Positions 7,451 to 15,800 of a stretch of 18,543 bases of DNA are shown here, in pieces. This DNA is from CAZFVY01 sp964522665. Its GTDB lineage: Bacteria; Verrucomicrobiota; Verrucomicrobiia; Limisphaerales; CAZFVY01. Location: contig CAZFVY010000131.1 of assembly GCA_964522665.1 (NCBI GenBank), positions 1 to 18,543 of the forward strand, given 5' to 3'. Each line of letters begins with the position of its first letter. The first letter of the stretch is position 1. A program made the position numbers and the translations under genes. Below the pieces are notes generated by a model. The model was not told the origin of the DNA. It did no database searches and saw only the letters and a list, made by a program, of their open reading frames with translations.

Positions 7451-7711
7451 ATGCAAATTACGCCGACGAACTACTACAAAGCACAGGGCTTTCGCCCCAA
7501 TTTGCAACCCAGTCGCGCGGGCGGCTCAAACGCGGGGACCGCGTCACCCACCCAGGCGGATGGGACTACCGAGAGCGCCGGAGCCACGATCGACCTTTCG
7601 GGTTACACGAATCAGTTGATGGGGCTGCGCGGATTGCAAAGCTCTTATCAGGCCGCGTTGGACAACAACGAGTCGATCCATAACCAGAATCTTCTGGCGG
7701 TCATCAACTAA
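7451..7711 (+). CDS. Small hypothetical protein with flagellar axial-like C-terminus
   Basis: The 86-residue product has a polar, low-complexity N-terminal half rich in Gly, Ser, Thr and Ala, then a helical C-terminal half beginning IDLSGYTNQL (47-56) and ending LLAVIN. The pattern of IDL, then N, then RG(L/Y)Q..YQA, then an ending in LL..IN loosely resembles the C-terminal coiled coil of flagellar rod and hook proteins (FlgB/C/G/E). It lacks the rest of those proteins. I do not assign a function. The TPR gene starts 20 bp downstream on the same strand, so the two may be cotranscribed. The ATG is preceded only by a weak GGAAA. Confidence 0.5.
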   Translation: MQITPTNYYKAQGFRPNLQPSRAGGSNAGTASPTQADGTTESAGATIDLSGYTNQLMGLRGLQSSYQAALDNNESIHNQNLLAVIN

Positions 7712-7731
7712 CCTCACTTCGGCGCGTCGCC

Positions 7732-8292
7732 GTGGAAAGAGAACTCAACCGCACTACCGCTACCGCGCGCTCCCCAGGCGCGGCGCCGGCGGTTCCGTAT
7801 CCCGACGGGCATTATCTCTCCGCCGCGGTGGGGTGGATGCAACTGGGAGAGCTTTCGGAAGCCAAGCAGGAAGTGGGGCGGATTTCGCCGGAGTGGCGGG
7901 GTCACCCGGATGTCATGCAGGTGCGTTGGCTGATCCATGCCGAACTGCGTGAATGGGAGGATTGCGTGACGATTGCCGAGGAGACCATCGCGGTCGCTCC
8001 GGACCACGCCAGCGGCTGGATCAACCACGCCAACGCGCTCTTTTTTTTACGCCGAACCCGCGAGGCCTACGCGGAACTCGGACCGATCGCCGAGCGGTTT
8101 CCGACCAACGAGGCGATCGCGTATAACCTCGCGTGCTACGCGTGCCAATTGGGCCTTCTTCCCGAGTCGCAGAACTGGCTCGGCCGCGCCTTGGCTATCG
8201 CCGCCAAAGTCGGTGAGCGCGGTCGTATCAAGAAGATGGCTTTGGAGGATCCTGACCTGAAGCCGCTTTGGCGCGAAATCCGCCGCCTTTGA
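7732..8292 (+). CDS. TPR-repeat protein
   Basis: This 186-residue protein is made mostly of tetratricopeptide-like helical pairs. Recognisable units are around residues 27-60 (GHYLSAAVGWMQLGELSEA), 61-95 (WEDCVTIAEETIAVAPDHAS), 96-130 (GWINHANALFFLRRTREAYA) and 131-165 (NEAIAYNLACYACQLG). It ends with an EDPDLKPLW helix typical of TPR protein termini. TPRs bind partner proteins; no enzyme domain, signal peptide or membrane segment is present, so a cytosolic scaffold is likely. The GTG at 7732 is uncertain, since there is no ribosome binding site and the first 20 residues are low complexity. A run of eight T (8041-8048) lies inside the gene and encodes Phe-Phe-Leu. It probably shares a transcript with the small ORF 20 bp upstream. 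Confidence 0.75.
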   Translation: MERELNRTTATARSPGAAPAVPYPDGHYLSAAVGWMQLGELSEAKQEVGRISPEWRGHPDVMQVRWLIHAELREWEDCVTIAEETIAVAPDHASGWINHANALFFLRRTREAYAELGPIAERFPTNEAIAYNLACYACQLGLLPESQNWLGRALAIAAKVGERGRIKKMALEDPDLKPLWREIRRL

Positions 8293-8362
8293 GTCTGATC
8301 CTTTCGCCGCCTACCGTCCTCGCCCGAGTCCTCAATCAACTTCCGCCGACCGAGTTAGCGTT

Positions 8363-8614
8363 TTAGGTTCGCCGCCGCAGCCAATTCCGCAGAGTTAGAC
8401 TCATACGATCGGGCTGGCTGCGGATCATCTGCTGCAACACTTCAATGGTGACCCGTTTTGGTCGCGCGGGGCCGAGATCGAACTCCATCAACATTTTCTC
8501 CTTGGCCTGCTGAACCTCGAGTTGCGCGCGGGCGGCGGCGTCATCCGGTTCGGGTGGCATGGCGCCCGTCCAGGCCGCGTGGTCAAATAGTTGATTGATT
8601 TTGGCGGGATCCAT
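8363..8614 (-). CDS. Small protein with FliF C-terminus-like tail
   Basis: With the ATG at 8614 the product is 83 residues; a GTG at 8665 would add 17. The sequence is acidic in the middle and has an Ala/Gln/Lys-rich helix. It ends with a basic segment, VLQQMIRSQPDRMSLTLRNW followed by Leu and a run of Arg. This tail follows the pattern of the FliF (flagellar MS-ring) extreme C-terminus, which reads roughly (N/D)P..VA.(V/L)(I/L)R.W(L/M) and contacts FliG. The rest of FliF is absent. It could be a split or stand-alone FliG-binding peptide, a degraded fliF end, or a chance match. Its end faces the TPR gene, 70 bp away. Confidence 0.5.
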   Translation of the reverse strand: MDPAKINQLFDHAAWTGAMPPEPDDAAARAQLEVQQAKEKMLMEFDLGPARPKRVTIEVLQQMIRSQPDRMSLTLRNWLRRRT

Positions 8615-8752
8615 CGGATCGTCGGCGAGTTGGTGACTGAATCCTAGTTCGCCGCCGCTAACCACGTCAACCGACTTCCGCGCCGTTTCCCCGCGGCAGC
8701 GTTGCTTTTGGATTTACGAGGCTCGTTCGCGCCGCTTAGGGTCTGCGGCGAG

Positions 8753-9736
8753 ATGGGTACCATGGCATCATCCGCGACGCCGGCTGGCCGGCGTCGCACG
8801 GCGGCTCGCATGTTATTGCTGGCGACCGTGTTTTGGGGCGTCAGTTTCCCGGTGATGAAGTCGATTCAGATCGTTCAGCATGCCTTGGCCCCGGAGAACG
8901 GCAGTTGGTTCGTCACCGCGAGCATGGTGGTCTTTCGGTTTGGGCTGTCCGGGCTGGCGCTCGCTTTGTGGCGTCGTCCGAGCTGGCGCGACGTTACGCG
9001 GCTGGAAATCTACCAAGGGGTTGGGCTGGGACTGTTTGGCGGGGCGGGGCTCCTTTTTCAAATGGACGGGCTGGCCTACACCTCCGCGTCAACGTCGGCG
9101 TTCCTGACGCAAGCGTACTGCGTTATTCTGCCGATTCTCGCCGCGGCGCGGAGCCGCCGCTGGCCGTCGTGGCCGATCGTGATCGGTTCGGTCCTGGTCT
9201 GCGCCGGGGTGGCCATTCTGTCGAACGTGCGCTGGGGGCAGTGGCGGATGGGGCGGGGTGAATGGGAGACCATTCTGAGTTCGGTTCTCTTTACCGGCCA
9301 AATCCTCTGTCTCGAGGAACGGCGCTTCCGAAACAACCGAACGACTCAATTTACGCTGGTGATGTTTGGCGTGATGGCGCTGAGCGCGGCGCCGGTCGCC
9401 TTAGGCTCGATGCACGCGGCGCGGGACTGGCTGATCATCTATCATTCTCCGGCGTTGCTCGGCTTTGTGCTCATCCTGGTTTTCCTGTGCACCTTGACGG
9501 CTTACGTGATGATGAACCACTGGCAACCGTTCATCTCGGCGGCGGAGGCGGGCTTGATTTATGCCGCGGAACCGCTCTTTGCCAGCCTCTTCGCGCTGTT
9601 CCTGCCGGGCTGGTTCGCGGCGTGGGGCGGCTTTGATTACCCGAACGAATTGGTGACGAAGAACCTGCTCATCGGCGGGAGCCTGATCACCGCGGCGAAC
9701 CTCCTCATTCAGTTTTCGGCCGCGCGAGAGACATGA
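8753..9736 (+). CDS. EamA/DMT-superfamily permease
   Basis: This inner-membrane protein of about 327 residues has about ten hydrophobic helices arranged as two EamA repeats of five. Examples are residues about 21-37 (LLLATVFWGVSFP), a helix around VLVCAGVAILS, and the C-terminal YAAEPLFASLFALFLP, the conserved EPxxA-type segment of the second repeat. The family exports or imports small metabolites such as amino acids and nucleotides; the substrate cannot be inferred. I chose the ATG at 8753, with AGGG eleven bases upstream. ATG 8762 (MASSATPAG) is equally possible, and an upstream TTG at 8702 adds poor sequence. The 3' end overlaps the convergent rsmD gene by 32 bp. Confidence 0.85.
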   Translation: MGTMASSATPAGRRRTAARMLLLATVFWGVSFPVMKSIQIVQHALAPENGSWFVTASMVVFRFGLSGLALALWRRPSWRDVTRLEIYQGVGLGLFGGAGLLFQMDGLAYTSASTSAFLTQAYCVILPILAAARSRRWPSWPIVIGSVLVCAGVAILSNVRWGQWRMGRGEWETILSSVLFTGQILCLEERRFRNNRTTQFTLVMFGVMALSAAPVALGSMHAARDWLIIYHSPALLGFVLILVFLCTLTAYVMMNHWQPFISAAEAGLIYAAEPLFASLFALFLPGWFAAWGGFDYPNELVTKNLLIGGSLITAANLLIQFSAARET

Positions 9737-10295
9737 AGCTCATGACCGAATCGCCGTGCTTGAGCGTTTTGAATTCCTCCCACGGCGCGGCCACCGTTAA
9801 CGTGTCTCGCTTGGTGTGCCCAAGGGCGAATAAGCCGTCCGGCGCCAGGAGGTCGGGCAAATGGCGGTCGTCCAAAAGTTGCTGCGCCAACGAGTTTGAG
9901 CGGTGGCCGACGTTCTTTTCACCGTAGGGCGGGTCCGCCAGGACAAGGTCAAATCGAGCGCCGGCGCCGGCCAACTGCGCGATCGCGGCGAAGGCGTCCT
10001 GGAGCCGGATTTCGAGGCGCTTTGGGTCCAGCCGGGTGGCTTCCAGGTTGTCGCGCAAGCAATCGGCATGGCGACGCGCCTTCTCGACGCAGACAGCCTG
10101 TTGCGCGCCCCGGCTCAGGCACTCCAGGCTGAGCGCGCCGGTGCCCGCGAACAATTCCAGGACCCGGGCGTCCCCGACGCGCCCGCCCAAGCTGTTGAAG
10201 AGGGCCTGCCGCACGAGGTCCGGCGTGGGCCGTACGGCCAAGCCCTTGGGCGCTCGAAGTATGAATCCCGCCGCCGTTCCGCCGATGATGCGCAT
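9705..10295 (-). CDS. rsmD: 16S rRNA m2G966 methyltransferase RsmD
   Basis: This 196-residue protein methylates the N2 position of G966 of 16S rRNA in the assembling 30S subunit, using S-adenosylmethionine. It opens MRIIGGTAAG, the usual RsmD N-terminus, followed by RPTPDLVRQALFNSL (22-36). The SAM-binding motif LELFAGTGALSLE is at 46-58 and the catalytic DPPY at 121-124. I chose the ATG at 10295 because it gives this standard N-terminus and has AAGG six bases upstream; a frame extension to 10457 adds 54 residues unlike the family. The 3' end overlaps the convergent permease gene by 32 bp. Confidence 0.93.
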   Translation of the reverse strand: MRIIGGTAAGFILRAPKGLAVRPTPDLVRQALFNSLGGRVGDARVLELFAGTGALSLECLSRGAQQAVCVEKARRHADCLRDNLEATRLDPKRLEIRLQDAFAAIAQLAGAGARFDLVLADPPYGEKNVGHRSNSLAQQLLDDRHLPDLLAPDGLFALGHTKRDTLTVAAPWEEFKTLKHGDSVMSFMSLARPKTE

Positions 10296-10668
10296 AAAAA
10301 ACCTTACGTTCCCGAGCGGGGTCGGTTCAACTTGAAATGAAACCAAACTCGCCGAACGGTATCTTAACCGAAGGCTGCGCGCATCGGTCCACGGACCTGG
10401 GCGAAGGGTTCGTACTGTATTTACGCGATTGCTCCGCGTCGCGGCGCGCTTCAGCATCCCGGGTTGGCGGTATGAAATTAACGTTGCGGCTCAAATACTT
10501 GAGGTTCATCCGGGTGTCGTTGTACCCGGGCGCGCCTCTTTTGCCCCTTCCCCGCGCCGGCGCGGTCGGCTGGCCGCCGTCGTCCGGCGTTCCGGTTCTG
10601 GTTTGGTTTGGCGCCCTCGGTGCGCGGCTGACGCCCGCCGCCTCGCCGCGATTAACCCCGCAAAACCG
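10296..10668. other. Divergent intergenic region upstream of rsmD and the IS630-like fragment
   Basis: I see no gene in these 373 bases. A hairpin CCGGGT/ACCCGG lies at 10510-10529. The stretch 10530-10660 is very GC-rich. If an insertion sequence once lay here its left end should fall in this region, but I could not recognise matching terminal repeats or a flanking TA duplication. Confidence 0.4.
10510..10529. repeat. 6-bp hairpin upstream of the transposase-like fragment
   Basis: CCGGGT (10510-10515) pairs with ACCCGG (10524-10529) across an eight-base loop. It might be an operator or the edge of a mobile element; no T-run follows. Confidence 0.3.
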
Positions 10669-11238
10669 ATGAAACCCAGATCACTCAATCTGTCGCCCAA
10701 GACGGTTAAGGAGTTGACCCGGCTGAAACGTGAGGCCGAAACGGACAAAGCGGTCCGGGTGGCGACCCGCATTCACGCGGTTTTATTGAACCATCAAGGA
10801 CATTTCAGCGGCGAGATCGCCCGCCGCTTGTGCGCGCCGCGCTCGAAAGTTTCCCATTGGCTGCGGCTATACGAGGCCCTGGGCTGGAAGGGCTTGCTCG
10901 AGGGGCATCGCACCGGCCGGCCGCCGGAGTTGAACTCGGCGCGGCGAACTCGTCTGGCCCGCATTTTGCGCAATGGTCCCTCCGCGTACGGCTTTAAGGC
11001 CTACGCCTGGACCTCCCTTTTGATCGCGCAGGTCATTCGCGAGGAGTTCGACGTCACGTATCACCCTGGCCACGTCCGGCGTTTGCTTGCGCAGATCGGC
11101 GGGTACGGGCTGCGAATCGGCCGGGGCGGCGCTCCTGCCAACGGCAAGCCTAAAAGCCGCTGGCGCCGTTACGGCAAAGCGGCGCGGGCCGGCGCGGTTG
11201 GTCGGGCCTCAACTCGACGGCGCGCGCGCTTGGATTGA
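10669..11238 (+). pseudogene. IS630-type transposase fragment (DNA-binding half only)
   Basis: The 189-residue frame matches the N-terminal half of IS630-family transposases. A helix-turn-helix lies at about residues 20-80 (ATRIHAVLL ... GEIARRLCAPRSKVSHWLRLYE). A GLLEGHRTGRPPEL linker follows, then a winged HTH around 90-145 ending in the VRRLLAQIGGYGLR segment that normally leads into the DDE catalytic domain. The expected DDE domain, with motifs such as DEA.F, is missing: after GKPKSRWRRY the sequence becomes Ala/Arg-rich and stops. No frame in 11239-11505 restores it. It is most likely a truncated transposase. A domesticated stand-alone DNA-binding protein is the alternative. The ATG at 10669 is the natural start, since 80 upstream in-frame residues are unlike the family. 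Confidence 0.6.
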
Positions 11239-11505
11239 TCGTGGCGTGGCGGGCCGGGACGCTCGAGTTTGAAGGCGAGCTGGCTCGGTCGTCGCGACCT
11301 CCGCTTCTTTTTCCTTTTTTTTCTTGCGGTGAAACCGGCCTTTCACCGATTGTTCTGCGGTTTGGTGAACCGCTCTTGGATCCCCTCTCGAGCGCGCCGG
11401 AAATCAACTCCCAACGAATGGCAGTGACGGCGAGCCGGGACGCGCAGGGGCGCAGTCAGGTCCTTGAAGCAACGCGGAAGCCAGACGGATTGATGAGGCA
11501 TTACG
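11239..11505. other. Gap between transposase fragment and ATPase gene
   Basis: I see no gene here. There is a pyrimidine-rich tract (11304-11325, T-rich on the plus strand) that could help terminate transcription from the transposase fragment. The last bases carry the ribosome binding site of the ATPase gene. No catalytic remnant of the transposase is detectable. Confidence 0.4.
11494..11497 (+). promoter_or_regulatory. Ribosome binding site of the ParA-like gene
   Basis: GAGG lies eight bases before the ATG at 11506. It is one of the clearest Shine-Dalgarno sites in the window and supports that start. Confidence 0.55.
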
Positions 11506-12201
11506 ATGGCAAACATTCATTTTATCGGCGGTGAAAAGGGCGGGGTGGGAAAATCGCTCGTGGCGCGATTACTCGCGCAATACCTGATCGACAAAGACAT
11601 TTCGTTCACCGGCTTCGACACCGACCGTTCCCACGGCGCGTTGATGCGCTTCTACGCCGGCTTCGCCGCGCCGATTCTGGTCGATCGCTTCGAGGCGCTC
11701 GACGCGATCGTCGAGGCGGCCGTCGATCAGCCGGAGCGGCGCGTCCTGATTGACCTCGCCGCGCAAACGTTTGATCCGTTGGTCAAGTGGATGGACGAGT
11801 CGGAAGTCCTCAGCCTGGCCGGTGAATTGGGCTTCACCATCAATTACTGGCACGTGATGGACACCGGCAAAGATTCGGTGGACCTGCTGAAAAGGCTGCT
11901 CGATCGCTTTGCTGACCGGATGCGCTACATCCTGGTCTTGAACCAGATTCGGGGGGACGATTTCAGCATCCTCAAGGACTCCGGCGAACTGGCGCGGGCC
12001 GAGGGCCTCGGCGCCCGGGTGGTATCGATCAAGCGCCTGCACGATGGCGTGATCACCAAAATTGAAGCCGCCAGCAGCAGCTTCTGGGCGGCGAAAAACC
12101 CCGCCGATAAGAGCGGGAGCACGCTCGGCTTGATGGAGCGTCAACGTGTTAAAGCCTGGCTGCGCGACGCCTATCAGGAGATCGATAACGTCGGCGTCTG
12201 A
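11506..12201 (+). CDS. ParA/MobD/TraL-like P-loop ATPase
   Basis: The 231-residue protein has a deviant Walker A motif of the ParA/MinD class, GEKGGVGKS (9-17), with the signature lysine at 11. FDTDRSHG (37-44) occupies the place where classical ParA has a D.DPQ segment. A Walker B-like strand RRVLIDLAAQ (78-87) follows, then a VLNQI strand before the C-terminal helices. The TDRSHG variant and the FINYWHV/VLNQI middle section resemble MobD and TraL ATPases of mobilisable plasmids more than chromosome-partition ParA. No ParB, relaxase or parS site is nearby, so it is an orphan here. GAGG eight bases upstream supports the start. The preceding transposase fragment suggests past mobile-element activity. 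ATP binding is confident; the partner is unknown. Confidence 0.75.
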   Translation: MANIHFIGGEKGGVGKSLVARLLAQYLIDKDISFTGFDTDRSHGALMRFYAGFAAPILVDRFEALDAIVEAAVDQPERRVLIDLAAQTFDPLVKWMDESEVLSLAGELGFTINYWHVMDTGKDSVDLLKRLLDRFADRMRYILVLNQIRGDDFSILKDSGELARAEGLGARVVSIKRLHDGVITKIEAASSSFWAAKNPADKSGSTLGLMERQRVKAWLRDAYQEIDNVGV

Positions 12202-12441
12202 TTCGCCGCGAGCCGGGGACTGTTACGCCGCCGGCCGCACGTCCCCCGGGCATCAAACTCGTCGTCGCGTTGATCGATGTGAGAATCAGCGGGGCGGCGA
12301 GCCAAACCCGGTCTTGAATCGGGCTTCGGCTTATTGCGGCGCTCCCGCCTCGGGTAATCCTCACGCTGCGCGCGGCGTCGCTTAAACGTGGCGCCAGCGG
12401 CGTTCCGCTGGCGTCATTGTCGTAGCGCCTTCTTGCGCCGG
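12202..12441. other. Intergenic region between convergent genes
   Basis: The ATPase gene ends at 12201 and pterin dehydratase ends at 12442 on the other strand. I see no gene. A strong hairpin at 12392-12413 probably acts in 3'-end formation for one or both genes. Confidence 0.5.
12380..12414. repeat. 9-bp perfect hairpin next to a GCTTAAACGT motif
   Basis: CGCCAGCGG (12392-12400) pairs perfectly with CCGCTGGCG (12405-12413) around a CGTT loop. It lies between convergent genes, where a bidirectional 3'-end structure is expected, but there is no T-run on either side. GCTTAAACGT (12380-12389) just before it is the exact reverse complement of 1061-1070, beside the inverted repeats at 1000-1143. 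The two loci may carry members of one palindromic family. Confidence 0.5.
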
Positions 12442-12717
12442 TTACAAGCGGTCGAATTTCTGCGCCAGCGCGAAATCCTTCTCGGTCAGGCCGCCGGCGT
12501 CGTGCGTGCTGAGCGTCAGAGAGACCTTGTTCCACCGGATGTCGATGTCCGGATGGTGCCATGCTTTTTCGGCGAGCTTGGCGACCCGGCCGACAAATTT
12601 GATCGCCTCCGGGAAATCCTTGAACTCGAAAGTCCGCGTAAGGGTCGCGCCTTTCTTTTTCCAGGCGGGGACGGATGGCAGGGCGGCTTTGATTTGGGCG
12701 GGGCTGAACTTTGACAT
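12442..12717 (-). CDS. phhB: Pterin-4a-carbinolamine dehydratase
   Basis: This 91-residue protein is full length for the family. The active-site signature is WHHPDIDIRWNKV (residues 53-65, catalytic His54 and His55), followed by the THDAGGLTEKDFALA segment (71-85) with His72. It dehydrates 4a-hydroxytetrahydropterin to quinonoid dihydropterin, recycling the cofactor of aromatic amino acid hydroxylases. In bacteria lacking such a hydroxylase it may serve molybdopterin or other pterin metabolism, and no hydroxylase is visible in this window. The ATG at 12717 gives the standard N-terminal length. It is divergent from the giant ThuA protein gene, whose start lies 97 bp away. Confidence 0.93.
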   Translation of the reverse strand: MSKFSPAQIKAALPSVPAWKKKGATLTRTFEFKDFPEAIKFVGRVAKLAEKAWHHPDIDIRWNKVSLTLSTHDAGGLTEKDFALAQKFDRL

Positions 12718-12814
12718 AACCGAGTAGTCGCAAACTCGGACGGCGCGGTCACGCCAAAAAATTGGTTTGGCGAAATGGCCGCGCCAGCTACATTCGCTCG
12801 CGACTCACTGCTCG

Positions 12815-15800
12815 ATGACTATGAAAACGAAACTCGCCTTCTGCCTGTGTCTCCTGGCCTTTTGCTTCACCGTTTCGGCGCAAACGGAAAAGCCGTTGCG
12901 CGTCTTCATTCGCGCGGGCGTCAAAACTCACGGACCTGGCGCCCACGACGGTCCCCGTTTTCTGGCGGACTGGCCGCCGATGCTCCGCGCGCGAGGAATG
13001 GTGGTGGATGGCGCCATCGGTTTTCCCACCGGCGCGCAGCTTGATGCCACCGACGTCATGGTGATGTACACCGCCGAAGGTGGCACGATTACGCCGGATC
13101 AACGCGCGGAGCTGGACAAGTTTCTGAAGCGGGGGGGCGGGTTGGTGGTGATTCACGACTCCGTTTGCGGCACGGACCCGCAGTGGTTCAAGACCGTCAT
13201 TGGCGGCGCCTGGGAGCACGGCCACTCGAAATGGTACGAAGGCAAAGTCGGCCTGTACTTCGTCGATCATGACCATCCGATCACCCGCGGGCTTTCCAAT
13301 TTCGAGTTTGACGACGAAATCTACTGGGACCTGCACATGATGCCGGAAGCCCGCGTGTTGGCGACCTCCTTCCACTCCGTTTTCAACATCGCGCCACAGA
13401 TGTGGGTTTATGAGAAGGACAACTACCGCGCTTTCGTGTGCGTTCCCGGGCACAATTACACGTCCTTCAACCTGCCTCATTTCCGCGCGTTGATTTTGCG
13501 CGGCATCGCTTGGGCCGGAAAACTGCCCGCGGACCGTTTCGTCAACGCCGAGGAATTGGCCAGCCTCGCCTATCCCGAGGGTGGCCCCACCGCGCCCGCC
13601 AAGGCGGCCGAAAAAATCGTCGTTCATCCCGAATTCAAAATCAACCTCGTCGCCGCCGAGCCGTTGATCGAAAAACCGATCTCCCTGGACTGGGACGCCA
13701 GCGGCCGACTTTGGGTCGCCGAAACGGTCGAATACCCAAATGGCCGGCGAATCAATCCGGCGGACGACGCCATCGCGGTCTGGCGCCAGCGTGATCCGCA
13801 AAATTTCCATGGCGAATTCGAGAATCGCCCCGCGCGCGACCGCATTTCGATTCTCGAAGATACCAACGGCGACGGCGTCATGGACAAGAAGACCGTTTTC
13901 TTCGACGGATTGGAGTTGGTCACCAGCCTCGTGCTTTACCGCGACGGCGTCATTGTTTCACAAGCGCCCGATATTTATTGGCTGCGCGACACTCATGGCG
14001 CCGGCAAGGCGGATCAAAAGGTGGTCCTTTACACCGGGTTCGGGACGATGGACGCCCATGCGGTGATCAGCAATCTGCGCTGGGGCATGGATGGGTGGAT
14101 CTACGCGACGGTCGGCTACAGCCGGGGCGACATCTGGTCCGGTGATCACAAGAAGCATTTCGGCAAAATCACCGACGGCGTGATCCGCTTTCGCCCGGAC
14201 GGCAGCGCGATCGAGGAGGTTTGCGCGAAAGGCAGCAATACGTGGGGGATGGACTTCGCGTGGGATGACGAGCTCTTTTTCTCGCAGGCCAATGGCAATC
14301 ATGTCGATCACGTCGTCATGCCGGAAGCGGCGCTGGCGCGCGGTCGCGTCGGCTCGACGCCGAGCTACAAAGTGATCGAGGACCACAACCGCTCGTTTCC
14401 GATCCTTCAGTCCAAAGAGCAGGCGTACCTGCAGATTGACAACGTCGGAGGATTCACCGCCGCGTCGGGCGCCTGCCTCTACACCGGTGGCGCGTGGCCC
14501 GAGAAGTACAACTATTCCTATTTCGTGGCCGAGCCGACGGTTAATCTCGTGCATCAGGATTTCATTACCCCCGACGGGGTGAGTTACGTGGCCCGCAAGG
14601 AGCGTGAGGAGGAGTTTGTCGCGGGGACCGACCTCTGGTTTCGTCCGATTCATCAACGCGTCGGACCGGACGGCGCCTTATACATCCTAGATTTCTACAA
14701 TCAGGCGGTCGTCCACAACGACACCCGTGGGCCGAAGCACGGCGCCAACAACGCGGCGGTGCGCCCCGACCGCGATCATTATTTCGGCCGCATCTGGCGA
14801 GTCCAGCATAAGGACGCGAAGACGCTGCCGGTCGTCCGCCTTGGGTCGGGGGTTCCGAGACGAATTGAGGCCGCCTTCACCCACCCGAATGGCTGGGTGC
14901 GAATGACGGCGTTGCGCCTGTTGATCGAGGAGGGGGGCGCCGGCCAAGTCGGAACATTGGAGAAACTGACCACCGCCACCAACCAACCGACCTATGGCCG
15001 CCTGACCGCGCTTTGGGCGCTGCATGACGTGGGCAAATTGAGCCGGCGCCATCTGCTCTTGGCGATCAACGACGCCGACCCGGTGATCCGCAAGAACGCG
15101 CTGCGCATGGTCGCGGAGTCCGGCCAACCCACGGACCCCGATTTTCAAAAGGCGGTTCGGGCGCGCATTCACGACGATAACCCGCGCGCCCGCCTGCAGG
15201 CGTTGATCGCGCTCGGGGTTCTGCCGACGGATCCGGGAACGGCCAGGGCGTTGGTGGAGGCCTACCCTGATTTGAAGGATCCGTGGCTCGAATCCGCGGT
15301 GGTCGGCGCGGCCGCGCAGGCGCCGCTGGCCTACCTCGAGGCGGCATTTGCGTCTCCCACGCCCGACGCTTTGAAGAGCCTGGTGACGCCGTTGGCGACG
15401 CAAATCGCGGCTCAACCGGACCCCGAGCTCGCCGCGCGGGCGGTCGTGCTGATCGCGTCCCGGCCGGCCGGCACGGACGATTTGAAAGCGATCGTGCTCG
15501 AAAACCTGGCGCGTTCGGCGAACCCCGGCGTCGCTCCGAAATGGACGCCCGAATTGCAAGGGGCCTTCCGCGCGCTTCTGGCTTCCCCCCGTGAATCGTT
15601 GGCGGCCTTGCCGCTGGCCGCGCGCTGGGACCAAAGCGCGGCGCTGGCGCCGGAAATCAAGGAGCGGCTGGCGCAGATTATGGCGCAGTTGACCGCGGAT
15701 GGCCAGCCCGACGCCGAGCGCGAGCGTGTCGCGGCGGCGATGCTGGGCGCGCGGCAGTTGAGCGCGGACATCGTCCCTGCCATCGTGCGGCTCTTGGGCG

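Noticed and set aside
11239..11505. Frameshifted DDE domain of the IS630-type transposase
   Set aside because: I read all three plus frames through this gap and found no DDE-type motif, so a simple frameshift does not restore the transposase.
12788..13810. A 340-residue open frame on the minus strand
   Set aside because: It is antisense to the signal peptide, ThuA domain and early propeller of the giant protein; no motifs.
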